A DNA stretch of 64,000 nucleotides from a bacterium (lineage in GTDB: Bacteria; Zhuqueibacterota; Zhuqueibacteria; Residuimicrobiales; Krinioviventaceae): assembly GCA_029561455.1 (NCBI GenBank), contig JAKQIY010000059.1:85321-149320 (forward strand), given 5' to 3'. Under the pieces are notes generated by a model. It had not been told where the DNA came from. It was given only the letters and a program-made list of their open reading frames with translations, and made no database searches. Numbering within the stretch: the stretch's first letter is position 1; each line of letters starts with the position of its first letter. The translations under genes and the position numbers were made by a program. Of the stretch, positions 7,824 through 16,388 are shown one piece after another.

Positions 7824-9746
7824 TTACCTGACAATTACCATTTTCCGGGTTTGAGTATCATTCCCGGCCGTTAAACGATAAAAATAAATGCCGCTGGCCA
7901 GAGATTGGCTATTGAATGTGACCGTATAACTGCCCGCCGGTTTATTCTGTCTTACCAATACCGACACTTCGCGCCCGGTTCGGTCATAGACTGCCAATGT
8001 AACCAAAGCGCATTTCGAAATTTCAAATTGAATTGTGGTAACCGGATTAAACGGATTGGGGTAATTCTGCTGCAAGTTGAACCGCTCCGGTGAAACGTGG
8101 TTGTGGATTATGGATTGGGGCTGCCCGGTACGAGCCAGCACCCTGCCGTCCAGTCCCCATGAGGTATCTATGGCCACGCCGAAATGCGCCAGGGCAGTAA
8201 CAGCCACATCGACAGTTTTGGGCGCCGGGGTATTCTCAAAATCAAGCAGTTCCACACGGGCATCGACCGTCAGCCATTTTGGGTCGGCGCCATACAAAAT
8301 TCCATGGTCCTGGTTGGAACTATAGTCCGTCACTACTGTATCCTGTTCAGCATCCATTTTCCAATACCCCAATAGTGCGGCATAATCCGGGTGCGCTTCT
8401 GTAACCGGACTGAACATCCAGCGGCGCAGGGTGCTATCGGCTAACGCTGCTTTCCAGATCCGGCATTCACTGATGCTGGCATCGGCAAAATTGTCCGATT
8501 CCCAGGTTGCGTCCTGGCCGATGCCCAAACCCAGGTTGCTGGTAATATCACCAATATCTGAAATATCGATACCGCCGGTTTTTATACCATCCTGGTACAG
8601 GGTCAGCATACTATCCCTGTCAAAAACTGCGGCGATATGGTGCCATACATTGTCATAAACAAGCGGCCCGGAAATTTGCCGGTTCCGGTCACCATCGGCA
8701 ATATTCACCAGCCAGGTGCCGTTATCCCATTGCAGTATGGCAAAACCGGGATTATTCACAGAAGCGGTGTTTTTATTAGCGATGAGCGCCGGGTAACCGG
8801 ACCAGCCGGATGATTTCACATTCATTTCAATGGTAAAATCCTGTTCCGCGCCGAACTGGTAGAGAGAGGAATCGGCAATGGCGATATAATCATCCGCGCC
8901 GTTCAGTTTTACGCCATAAGGCGGGACTTGCAAGGTGTCCAGTATAAATAAATTGCCGGTCTCTTGCTGCGCTATTCTTACACCGCTGACGCCGATAAAA
9001 ACCCGCATTTCATTCAGGACACTGCCGCCGTGATGTGAAGCGTTACCGCCGTGATCGGCCAGGGTGAGGATCAGCCAGTTTTCCTGTGAATATGCAGGGC
9101 GGTTATGCAGTGCGGCGAGCACATTACCGACCAGGCCGTCGATCTTTTCAATAGCGGCTATATACTGCGGGCTGTCAGGACTGAAATTATCGCTGTGGCC
9201 GGCGGCGTCGATCTCCCCAAACTGCACAAAAATGCAGTCATAATTATCATTGTTCAGCAAGTTGATTGTCTCTGCGGCAAGGTCGTCGTCATCGCTTATG
9301 CTGCGCACATAATCGGCGTTCGTAGTAACGCCGCTATTGATGCCACCCCAGTATACCAGCGAAGCAATTTTGAAATCGGGATTTATATCCTTTAACCGCT
9401 TGAAAAAGTGTGGATATTGTGTATGTCGGCTGTTGGCAAAAGTATTATCGGTTACACCGTGTTTGTCATTCCACACGCCGGTCATGATCGATGACCAGCA
9501 TGGCCCGCTTTTGGTTGGCGGACGGCTGAGCGCATACCAGCTATACGTGCCGCTTTCCACCAGCGCCCGCATATTCGGCGTCTGCGCCAACAGTAATGCA
9601 TCGGGACGGCAGCCATCGATGCCCAAAATCAGCAGCTTGGGCGTTTGCTCGTCCCGGCTCAAACCCGGACTGAATAATGTGATTATTAACAAAAAAACCA
9701 CCAAGATTCCCCGATATATGCTATTGCTCCGCATCCTGATTTTCAT
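7824..9746 (-). CDS. Secreted phosphodiesterase/phosphatase with LamG domain and C-terminal sorting tail
   Basis: This 640-residue exported protein has three parts. After a signal peptide (~1-30) comes an alkaline-phosphatase-superfamily domain of the type I phosphodiesterase/nucleotide pyrophosphatase kind: metal ligands in GIDGCRPD (Asp44), a nucleophile region SGPCWSSIMTG in which Ser80 aligns with the usual Thr, GEIDAAGHSDNF, and LADHGG. Around residues 285-470 is a LamG/concanavalin-like domain (FTIEMNVKSSG...WHHIAAVFDRDS). The last ~80 residues are a type IX-style sorting domain (NYPNPFNPVTTIQFEI...SGIYFYRL). It is probably displayed on or released from the cell surface. The substrate (nucleotide, phospho- or sulfo-ester) is not determined. 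Confidence 0.88.
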   Translation of the reverse strand: MKIRMRSNSIYRGILVVFLLIITLFSPGLSRDEQTPKLLILGIDGCRPDALLLAQTPNMRALVESGTYSWYALSRPPTKSGPCWSSIMTGVWNDKHGVTDNTFANSRHTQYPHFFKRLKDINPDFKIASLVYWGGINSGVTTNADYVRSISDDDDLAAETINLLNNDNYDCIFVQFGEIDAAGHSDNFSPDSPQYIAAIEKIDGLVGNVLAALHNRPAYSQENWLILTLADHGGNASHHGGSVLNEMRVFIGVSGVRIAQQETGNLFILDTLQVPPYGVKLNGADDYIAIADSSLYQFGAEQDFTIEMNVKSSGWSGYPALIANKNTASVNNPGFAILQWDNGTWLVNIADGDRNRQISGPLVYDNVWHHIAAVFDRDSMLTLYQDGIKTGGIDISDIGDITSNLGLGIGQDATWESDNFADASISECRIWKAALADSTLRRWMFSPVTEAHPDYAALLGYWKMDAEQDTVVTDYSSNQDHGILYGADPKWLTVDARVELLDFENTPAPKTVDVAVTALAHFGVAIDTSWGLDGRVLARTGQPQSIIHNHVSPERFNLQQNYPNPFNPVTTIQFEISKCALVTLAVYDRTGREVSVLVRQNKPAGSYTVTFNSQSLASGIYFYRLTAGNDTQTRKMVIVR

Positions 9747-9863
9747 CCTAGTTGTTCAACTTTCTGATTTGACTTAATATATAATAACCTGCAATGAAAC
9801 GCCATATTTTTATTGTGAAATCAGGGTATATCTGTTAATTGCATTGCGTTGGTTTAAATCTGG

Positions 9864-9892
9864 TTGCATTTTTATAAAACTTTATGTACAAT
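9864..9892 (+). promoter_or_regulatory. Possible sigma70-type promoter for the GH3 gene
   Basis: TTGCAT at 9864-9869 and TACAAT at 9887-9892 are separated by exactly 17 bp, 48 bp before the chosen start of the GH3 gene. The match is good by sigma70 rules, but the promoter consensus of this lineage is unknown. Confidence 0.4.
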
Positions 9893-9940
9893 GTAACAAT
9901 GCTTAAATAATCAACCGTGAACATTATGGAGGAACCCGTT

Positions 9941-12142
9941 ATGATGAAAAAGTTAACCGGTATCATTTTAACCCTGGTGTTATTAACGTCGTTAGTTCGG
10001 GCCGATGATAATCCGGCCAATATGCTGTTTATGGATCCCACCCAGCCGATTGAAAAACGGGTGGATGACCTGGTGTCGCGCCTGACGCTGGAAGAAAAAG
10101 TATGGCAAATGATGTACACCGCCCGTGCTATTCCGCGTTTGGGCATTCCCGAATACAACTGGTGGAGCGAAGCGCTGCACGGCGTTGGCCGCGCCGGTGA
10201 AGCCACCGTATTCCCGCAGGCTATCGGCATGGGCGCGACATTCGATCCCGACCTGCTGTACCAGGTGGCTACCGCCATTTCGGATGAAGCCCGCGCCAAA
10301 TATGCCGTCGCTTCTGCCGCCGGTAACCGAGCCCAATACCAGGGCCTCACCTTCTGGTCCCCCAACATCAACATTTTCCGCGATCCGCGCTGGGGCCGGG
10401 GACAGGAAACCTATGGCGAAGATCCCTTTCTAACATCGCAAATGGGCGTATCTTTTATCAAAGGCTTGCAGGGCTACCATCCCAAGTATTTAAAAGTAGC
10501 CGCTTGCGCCAAACATTACGCCGTGCATAGCGGTCCCGAAGGCCTGCGCCATGAATTCGATGCCGTAGTCAATAAACGGGACTTGTGGGATACCTACCTG
10601 CCCGCTTTTGAAGCGGCGGTAAAAAAAGGCCATGTAGAAGCCGTGATGGGCGCGTATAACCGCACCCTCGGCGAACCCTGCTGCGCCAATAACCTGCTAA
10701 TGAAAGAAATCCTGTTCGGTAAATGGGGTTTTACAGGCCATTTTGTATCCGATTGCTGGGCGCTGGTAGATTTTCATGCCGGTCACAAAGTAACCAAAAC
10801 CCCGGAAGAATCCGCCGCAATGGCGCTGAATATGGGCGTCGATCTGAACTGCGGCAGCACCTACCCCTTCCTCATTAATGCCGTGGCGCAGGGGTTGACT
10901 GATGAAAAAACCATCGACAAAAACCTGAAAGAACTATTAACTACGCGCTTTAAACTGGGCGTGTTCGATCCGCCGGCCATGAATCCTTATAATGCCATTT
11001 CTGTGGATGTTATCAATAGCCCAACACATCGCAAGTTGGCGCGCCTGGCGGCCACCAAAACCTTTGTGCTGTTGAAAAACAAAAACAACACCCTGCCGCT
11101 GCGCAAGGACTTGCCGAACGTTTACGTTATCGGTCCCCTAGCAACCGACATTCAGGCGATGCTGGGTAATTATTACGGACTCAATCCGCAGATTGCCACG
11201 GTGCTGGAAGGCGTTATGTCTCAAGTATCCAAAGGCACTGCTGTAACCTATAACCAGGGCGCACTGCTGGATAAAGAGAACCCCAATCCCATTGACTGGT
11301 ACAGCGGCAACGCGAGCGGCGCCGATGCGACTATTGCTGTAGTCGGGATAAACGGACTCATCGAAGGCGAAGAGGGCGAATCCATTGCCTCGTACCACAA
11401 AGGCGACCGCGCCGACCTCGACCTGCCGAAAAGTCAAATTGAACTGCTGAAAAAGCTGCGCAACGCCGCCGGCAGTAAAAAGCTGGTCGTTGTCGTGCTG
11501 GGCGGTTCGCCGCTGGCGCTGGGTGAAGTGATGGATTTGGCGGACGCGGTGCTGTTTGCCTGGTACCCCGGCGAAGAAGGCGGTAACGCCGTTGCCGATG
11601 TACTGTTCGGCGATGTCGCCCCATCCGGCAAGCTGCCACTCACCTTCCCGAAATCGGTAAAACAGTTGCCGCCTTATGAGGATTACAATATGAAAGGCCG
11701 CACCTACCGTTATATGACCGAAGAGCCGCTGTTCCCGTTCGGGTTCGGTCTGAGCTATACCCAATTTGCTTACAGCGATGTGAAACTGGATAAAGCCGCA
11801 GTGAATAACGGCGAGTCCGTAACCGCTTCTGTCACAGTGACCAACAAGGGCGCCTGCGCCGCCGAAGAAGTGGTGCAGTTGTACATTACCGACGTCAAAG
11901 CCTCGGTAACCGTTCCGCAATACGCCCTCAAAGGTTTTAAACGTATTGCCATGGCCGCCGGTGAAAGCAAAACCGTATCGTTCGCAGTCACTCCGGACCT
12001 GATGTCCATTGTCAACGACAATGGCGACAAGATCATCGAAGCCGGCGATTTCAAAGTAACCATCGGTGGTTGCTCACCCGGCCAGCGCGGTGTTGATCTC
12101 GGCGCCGCGCCGAGCGTTGCGGCGGTATTTGCGGTGAAGTAA
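9941..12142 (+). CDS. Exported GH3 beta-glucosidase/beta-xylosidase
   Basis: Starting at ATG 9941, which has a GGAGGA site 7 bases upstream, gives 733 residues; a GTG at 9917 is in frame but lacks such a site. A signal peptide (MMKKLTGIILTLVLLTSLVRA) is followed by the GH3 TIM-barrel domain, with the nucleophile Asp271 in FVSDCWALVDF (the Ser-Asp-Cys form is typical of xylosidase-like GH3). Then come the alpha/beta sandwich domain with the EGEEGES...DLDLPKSQ segment, and a C-terminal FN3-like domain (VTVTNKGACAAEEVVQLYI). It removes terminal beta-linked glucose or xylose from oligosaccharides in the periplasm or outside. It is a single-gene transcript ending at a clear terminator. Confidence 0.93.
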   Translation: MMKKLTGIILTLVLLTSLVRADDNPANMLFMDPTQPIEKRVDDLVSRLTLEEKVWQMMYTARAIPRLGIPEYNWWSEALHGVGRAGEATVFPQAIGMGATFDPDLLYQVATAISDEARAKYAVASAAGNRAQYQGLTFWSPNINIFRDPRWGRGQETYGEDPFLTSQMGVSFIKGLQGYHPKYLKVAACAKHYAVHSGPEGLRHEFDAVVNKRDLWDTYLPAFEAAVKKGHVEAVMGAYNRTLGEPCCANNLLMKEILFGKWGFTGHFVSDCWALVDFHAGHKVTKTPEESAAMALNMGVDLNCGSTYPFLINAVAQGLTDEKTIDKNLKELLTTRFKLGVFDPPAMNPYNAISVDVINSPTHRKLARLAATKTFVLLKNKNNTLPLRKDLPNVYVIGPLATDIQAMLGNYYGLNPQIATVLEGVMSQVSKGTAVTYNQGALLDKENPNPIDWYSGNASGADATIAVVGINGLIEGEEGESIASYHKGDRADLDLPKSQIELLKKLRNAAGSKKLVVVVLGGSPLALGEVMDLADAVLFAWYPGEEGGNAVADVLFGDVAPSGKLPLTFPKSVKQLPPYEDYNMKGRTYRYMTEEPLFPFGFGLSYTQFAYSDVKLDKAAVNNGESVTASVTVTNKGACAAEEVVQLYITDVKASVTVPQYALKGFKRIAMAAGESKTVSFAVTPDLMSIVNDNGDKIIEAGDFKVTIGGCSPGQRGVDLGAAPSVAAVFAVK

Positions 12143-12167
12143 GGGGAAAGATTATAGAATAGATATA

Positions 12168-12200
12168 AAAAGGCCGCTAATTTTTAGAGCGGCCTTTTTT
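12168..12200 (+). terminator. Rho-independent terminator of the GH3 gene
   Basis: AGGCCGCT and AGCGGCCT form an 8 bp GC-rich stem with a short A/T loop. The stem is followed by a run of T and preceded by A's. It begins ~25 bp after the GH3 stop codon. Confidence 0.88.
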
Positions 12201-12324
12201 ATTTCTTAATTTTCTACTATCGAAAAAGGGGGAAATCCAAATTTGATTCTATTCATTTACACACTAAAATTTGTAGACTCTTTCCACTTTATATATTATG
12301 GTATTTCAGGCTGTCTCAATAAAT

Positions 12325-12591
12325 TCATTTGTTTCCATCGCGTTTCCGCTGCAAGTATTTCCGCACCCGCTCCGCCAAATCCTTGCCGTAATGGTACTCG
12401 ATGAACAGCAGATTGACCTCTTGTTCATCCAGGTCTTTGTTGGCCCGGGCAATGGCGCGTTTCGATAGCCGCATGGCAGTAAAAGTGAGGGAGCTGATCT
12501 GAGCCATTTTTTGCGCCGGAGTTTGCTTGCGTATCAGCTCAATGAGCTTTTCTTCAGCTTGCGGGTGGGTATCAGGTGATTGGGTTTTCAT
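12325..12591 (-). CDS. Small conserved hypothetical protein
   Basis: This is an 88-residue soluble, helical, charged protein from ATG 12591 (an upstream in-frame TTG at 12618 is possible). The pattern IRKQTPAQKMAQISSLTFT followed by LDEQEVNLLFIEYHYGKDLAERVRKYL recalls a small family often found beside nucleotidyltransferase-like genes in Bacteroidetes and cyanobacteria; I name this from memory. No partner gene is adjacent here. No catalytic motif is visible and the function is unknown. Confidence 0.65.
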   Translation of the reverse strand: MKTQSPDTHPQAEEKLIELIRKQTPAQKMAQISSLTFTAMRLSKRAIARANKDLDEQEVNLLFIEYHYGKDLAERVRKYLQRKRDGNK

Positions 12592-12766
12592 GGCGTAACC
12601 ATAATTTTGTTCAACCAATCATAGTTTTTTCACAATGTAAAAAGATTATCACTCTATTCAAACCTGCAAATTTAATATAAAATAATCATACTGAAATTCA
12701 AATAAATAAATTAATAATCGTCAAATCCAATTTAGCAGGCACAATCCTCATTTATTTATCCGCAGA

Positions 12767-13171
12767 TTACACAGATTCGCGCAGATTAAAAATAAGTCGT
12801 TTGTATTGTAACTGACTAGCTCCGAAATTAAGTAACAACGCTCTGCTTTTTCGAGATGCTTTTAAATAATTAATCACTTGTGCTTCTTCGGTTCCGGAAA
12901 TACCTGACAAGGCTTTCAGTTCAACAATAATTGAATCATAGCAAACAAAATCTGCCTTAAAAAATGTTTTTAATCATTTGCTCTTGTAAAAAATGGGCAA
13001 TTCTACTTCTCTTTGGTAAGGTATATTTCTATTTTGAAATTCAATTTCCAAAGCTTCCTGGTAAACAGCTTCTAAGAATCCATGCCCCAATTCGCTATGA
13101 ACCATCATTGCTGCGCCAATTATTGCATAAGTTTCAGGGTCTTTATGGTCTGCATTATTCTGTGATATCTC
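12767..13171 (-). pseudogene. GxxExxY-family gene broken by an in-frame stop
   Basis: The frame reads [17 protein letters not shown], then [14 protein letters not shown], up to IFYKSK, then a TGA (12974-12976). It resumes in the same frame with LKTFFKADFVCYDSIIVEL up to NFGASQLQYKRLIFN and a stop. Both halves match the GxxExxY family (name from GHGFLEAVY), so a single nonsense change, for example CGA to TGA, splits the gene. The N-terminus lacks an in-frame ATG before the conserved part and an in-frame TGA lies just upstream, so the start is also damaged. The last codons (LRESV) are encoded by the widespread cagattcgcgcagatt repeat. Confidence 0.8.
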
Positions 13172-13230
13172 ACACCTCCCTCAATAATAAAACGTTATTA
13201 TATAATTCTCTTAATGAATAATCTCCTCTT

Positions 13231-13637
13231 TTTATCCGCAGATTACACAGATTCGCGCAGATCAACAACCAGCGCCTTTTATCTGCGTTAATCTGCGACA
13301 TCTGCGGACCTCCCTTTCTTTTAAAAAACTAAAAAAAACTGCAACCTGTTGACTTTATCAAAACACCACCCTGATAGTTTCAATCCCTGGTTTTTATCCG
13401 CAGATTACGCAGATTCGCGCAGATCAACAACCAGCGCCTTTTATCTGCGTTAATCTGCGACATCTGCGGACCTCCCTTTCTTTTAAAAACTAAAAAAAAC
13501 TGCAACCTGTTGACTTTATCAAAACACCACCCTGATAGTTTCAATCCCTGGTTTTTATCCGCAGATTACACAAATTCGCGCAGATTAAAAACCTGTATTT
13601 TTTCATCTGCGTTAATCTGCGCCATCTGTGGATAAAA
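13231..13637. repeat. Tandem 161-162 bp repeat, about 2.5 units
   Basis: Units start at 13231, 13393 and 13554. The first two are nearly identical over their full length; the third is partial and diverged. Each carries an imperfect palindrome made of tccgcagattacgcagatt and its complement, followed by ~80 bp of unrelated unique sequence. The palindrome is the same motif that forms the 3' end of the neighbouring GxxExxY pseudogene. There are no regularly spaced short repeats, so this is not CRISPR. Confidence 0.85.
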
Positions 13638-13645
13638 AAAACACC

Positions 13646-14788
13646 TCAATTCTGCGGCACGGGTTTGGGCGGATTGGTGATGATCTCCTCCGGGATGATC
13701 AAGCCCACCGATAAAGATAAATAACAATTCTTCATATCAAAAAGATCACCAATTTCTTGCGATGCAAAAGCAAAAGCAGGCTGAATATCAATAATGTTAT
13801 TGATATTATAGGATAAGCCAAGGACAAATCCAGGTCTGGTACCCCTGTGCCCGGAATCTATAAATTGCTGACCATAAAAAGTTGTTCCTATTCTATTTAC
13901 ATAATGACCCGCATCATCATATTTAAATTTATCTACAGTTGTTGTACTGTTCCAGCCTTTGCTGGTTACATAAACAACTGATTTGATATTATCATCCCAT
14001 TTATGGCCCTGCATTTCCAGTTGCGCAGCTCTGGCAAAAAACATACCCACACTAGCCTGGAGTGAAAGAATTGTTTTTGGTGTGCGGTTTAATGAAATCC
14101 GAATCGAAGGCAATACTTCGATCATGGAACGGTAACCTGTGGCATGATCAAAAGTATAATTGCTTAAATCTAAACGAGTTGCCTCATCAATTTCCGGCAA
14201 CAGATTATACTGCCTGTTTATATCGCAATGTGTAAAGGCCCACCGGCAGCCGATGGCTATTTTTGAGGATAATGAATAATATGTATAAGCGCCAATGATA
14301 TAGCCCTTTTCCCACTCTGCTTTATCAGAGCCTAATCCTTTTATACAACCGCCGTTTAAAACAATAAATTTTCGCGAATGGGTCAATAGTCCCTTACCTG
14401 CTCTGGCTTTATCTTCCTCCGCTAAACTTGTTTTTGGCTCCTCAGATGTCTGTTTGGATCTGGTAATATATTCAATTTGCATTTTAATTTTTTGAATCGC
14501 CACTTCATCCCGCAATAAAAGAGTACTCCGTTCTTGCCCTGTTGCTTTATCCAGGTAATTTATTGCCAGGTAATAATAGCCATCAAGCTGTTTGTAAATT
14601 GTAGCAGATTGAAAATCCCGAATATCTGCAAACAAACCGTACTTTTCCCGTTCCTCAAGGTCGATCATATCTCCTACCAGGGGACTGACAATAAAAGGAT
14701 TATCAAACTGCTGACAATACAAGGATTGATTGGGTAGACTTGATATTATGAACACAAAAAAAATATACAACCGCAAATTTATATTCAT
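13646..14788 (-). CDS. Secreted hypothetical protein, paralogue of the upstream gene
   Basis: The 380-residue protein has a signal peptide (IFFVFIISSLPNQSLY) and is about 50% identical by eye to the next gene upstream along its whole length. Shared blocks are SPLVGDMIDLEEREKYGLF, ATGQERSTLLLRD, SGYRSMIEVLPSIRI and the C-terminal EEIITNPPKP. The alternating hydrophobic pattern in the C-terminal two thirds suggests an outer-membrane or surface beta structure. A GAGGGG site precedes the ATG, 9 bp after its paralogue's stop, so the two form one operon. Function unknown; no family recognised. Confidence 0.85.
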   Translation of the reverse strand: MNINLRLYIFFVFIISSLPNQSLYCQQFDNPFIVSPLVGDMIDLEEREKYGLFADIRDFQSATIYKQLDGYYYLAINYLDKATGQERSTLLLRDEVAIQKIKMQIEYITRSKQTSEEPKTSLAEEDKARAGKGLLTHSRKFIVLNGGCIKGLGSDKAEWEKGYIIGAYTYYSLSSKIAIGCRWAFTHCDINRQYNLLPEIDEATRLDLSNYTFDHATGYRSMIEVLPSIRISLNRTPKTILSLQASVGMFFARAAQLEMQGHKWDDNIKSVVYVTSKGWNSTTTVDKFKYDDAGHYVNRIGTTFYGQQFIDSGHRGTRPGFVLGLSYNINNIIDIQPAFAFASQEIGDLFDMKNCYLSLSVGLIIPEEIITNPPKPVPQN

Positions 14789-14797
14789 CGTTTCCCC

Positions 14798-15958
14798 TCA
14801 ATTCTGCGGCATGGGCTTGGGCGGATTGGTGATGATCTCCTCCGGGACGATCAGGCTCAGTGAAACTGACAAGTAACAATTCTTTAAATCAAACATATCC
14901 TTAACATCCCGCGAGACAAATGTAAACGTCGGTTGAATATCGACAATGTTTTTGATATTACAGGATAAACCAACAGAACAGCCTGGTTTGGAGCCTTTGC
15001 TGCCCATGGCCGCATTATCATCCTCCCATGTTGGCAACCCCCTATATGACCATGGCATACCTGATTCATCATAAATAATTTTATCAACAATTGTACATCT
15101 ATCCCAGCCTTCTGATGAAATCTTGACTATCGATTTTTCATTTTCCTCCCATTTATGGCCTTTAATCTCAATTTCGGATGCCCGTAGTAAATATAAACCA
15201 ATACTGTACTGCATGGAAAGAATAGTGTTCCTGGTCCGCAGCATTGCGATGCGAATGGAAGGAAGTACTTCAATCATGGAGCGATAACCTGAGGCAGTGT
15301 CAAAAGTATATTTCGATAAATCAATTTTACTTGCACGATCTGCTGCCGGCATTAAATTGTACCTTTCATTGATCGTACATTGCGTAAACGCAAACCGATA
15401 ACCGATGGCCACTTTATCGGAAAGTGAATAATAATTATATGCCCCCATCGAATAGGCTGATTTCCACTCGGCTCTGTCCGAACCGATACCTGTTAAAAAA
15501 GTACTGTTTAAAATGAAAAATCGCCTGGGGTGTTGTAACAGTTCACTGGTGACGCCAACTTTATTTCCCCGGACAATTTTCCCTTTTTTCAACATCATCC
15601 CTGGAGGCAACGTTGATGTATTCAGGATTCTGCCAATACCATCAATCTGCAGGCGAATTTTTTGTATCGCCCGGTTGTCGCGCAATAATAGACTGCTTCG
15701 TTCCAGACCGGTTTCTTCTTCACAAACAGTTACTGCCAGGTAATAACGATTATTATGAATTTTATATGCCGAGGCACTCTGAAAGCCCTGCGTCTCCGGA
15801 AACAGGTGATACTTGTCCCGCTCCGCCCGGTCGATTTTAGCGCCCACCAGGGGGTGAATGATATATTCCTTGTCAAAATCCTGACCATAACCTGCCCGGC
15901 TCTGTATACAGATCAGGATGAACAATCCTAATATTACCACCCGCAAAAATCCGGTCAT
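14798..15958 (-). CDS. Secreted hypothetical protein, paralogue of the downstream gene
   Basis: This 386-residue exported protein is the first of a two-gene operon of tandem duplicates. It has a signal peptide ending near SRAGYGQ, then HPLVGAKIDRAERDKYHLF, TGLERSSLLLRDNRAIQKI, a central YSMGAYNYYSLSDKVAIGYRF block and the tail EEIITNPPKPMPQN. The last ~60 bases are nearly identical in DNA to those of the paralogue, pointing to recent duplication or gene conversion at the 3' end. The start is supported by GGAGGG just upstream. It probably sits in the outer membrane or periplasm; role unknown. Confidence 0.85.
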   Translation of the reverse strand: MTGFLRVVILGLFILICIQSRAGYGQDFDKEYIIHPLVGAKIDRAERDKYHLFPETQGFQSASAYKIHNNRYYLAVTVCEEETGLERSSLLLRDNRAIQKIRLQIDGIGRILNTSTLPPGMMLKKGKIVRGNKVGVTSELLQHPRRFFILNSTFLTGIGSDRAEWKSAYSMGAYNYYSLSDKVAIGYRFAFTQCTINERYNLMPAADRASKIDLSKYTFDTASGYRSMIEVLPSIRIAMLRTRNTILSMQYSIGLYLLRASEIEIKGHKWEENEKSIVKISSEGWDRCTIVDKIIYDESGMPWSYRGLPTWEDDNAAMGSKGSKPGCSVGLSCNIKNIVDIQPTFTFVSRDVKDMFDLKNCYLSVSLSLIVPEEIITNPPKPMPQN

Positions 15959-16388
15959 TGTTGCCCTCCATAATTACAATAAAATCGTCAAAATAAAGCA
16001 CTTCGCCTAGTTGTAAACATCTGCTCCATTAATTATGTCAAGACTGCTTTGCAAGATAAACCAACGACTGCAACTAAAACCATGTACATGTTGCTGTTCA
16101 AGATCACATCTTTTCTTTTAGCGCTTGCCGCGCAGTATTTCGAATAACCTGGCAAAAATATAATATACAGAGCAACGCACACATCCGCCCGGGTTAAATA
16201 CTCCCCGTGTTCGTAGAACTAGATAATTATTTTTACAGAAAAATGCAAGAAAAAAATTGTATTTTTAAAAAATTCTCGTTAAAAATTAACAGGCAGGCAT
16301 AATTGATGTAACTTTTATATCTTTAATACCCGGTTCCAAACTACTAGTTCCTGTATTGTTCCTTGCCAATGCTCATTCAGATAAAAGA
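15959..16388. other. Intergenic region without a recognised feature
   Basis: About 430 AT-rich bases between the paralogue operon and the histidine kinase. I found no convincing coding frame, hairpin with T-run or repeat. It must contain the promoter of the paralogue operon. Confidence 0.5.

Noticed and set aside
12304..12330. Insertion-sequence end (caggctgtctcaataaattc)
   Set aside because: It resembles the inverted end of some IS families, but no matching second end, transposase fragment or target duplication is visible nearby.
13231..13637. Possible CRISPR array
   Set aside because: The unit is 161-162 bp and whole units are near-identical, including the 'spacers'. There are no short repeats separated by unique spacers and no cas genes.
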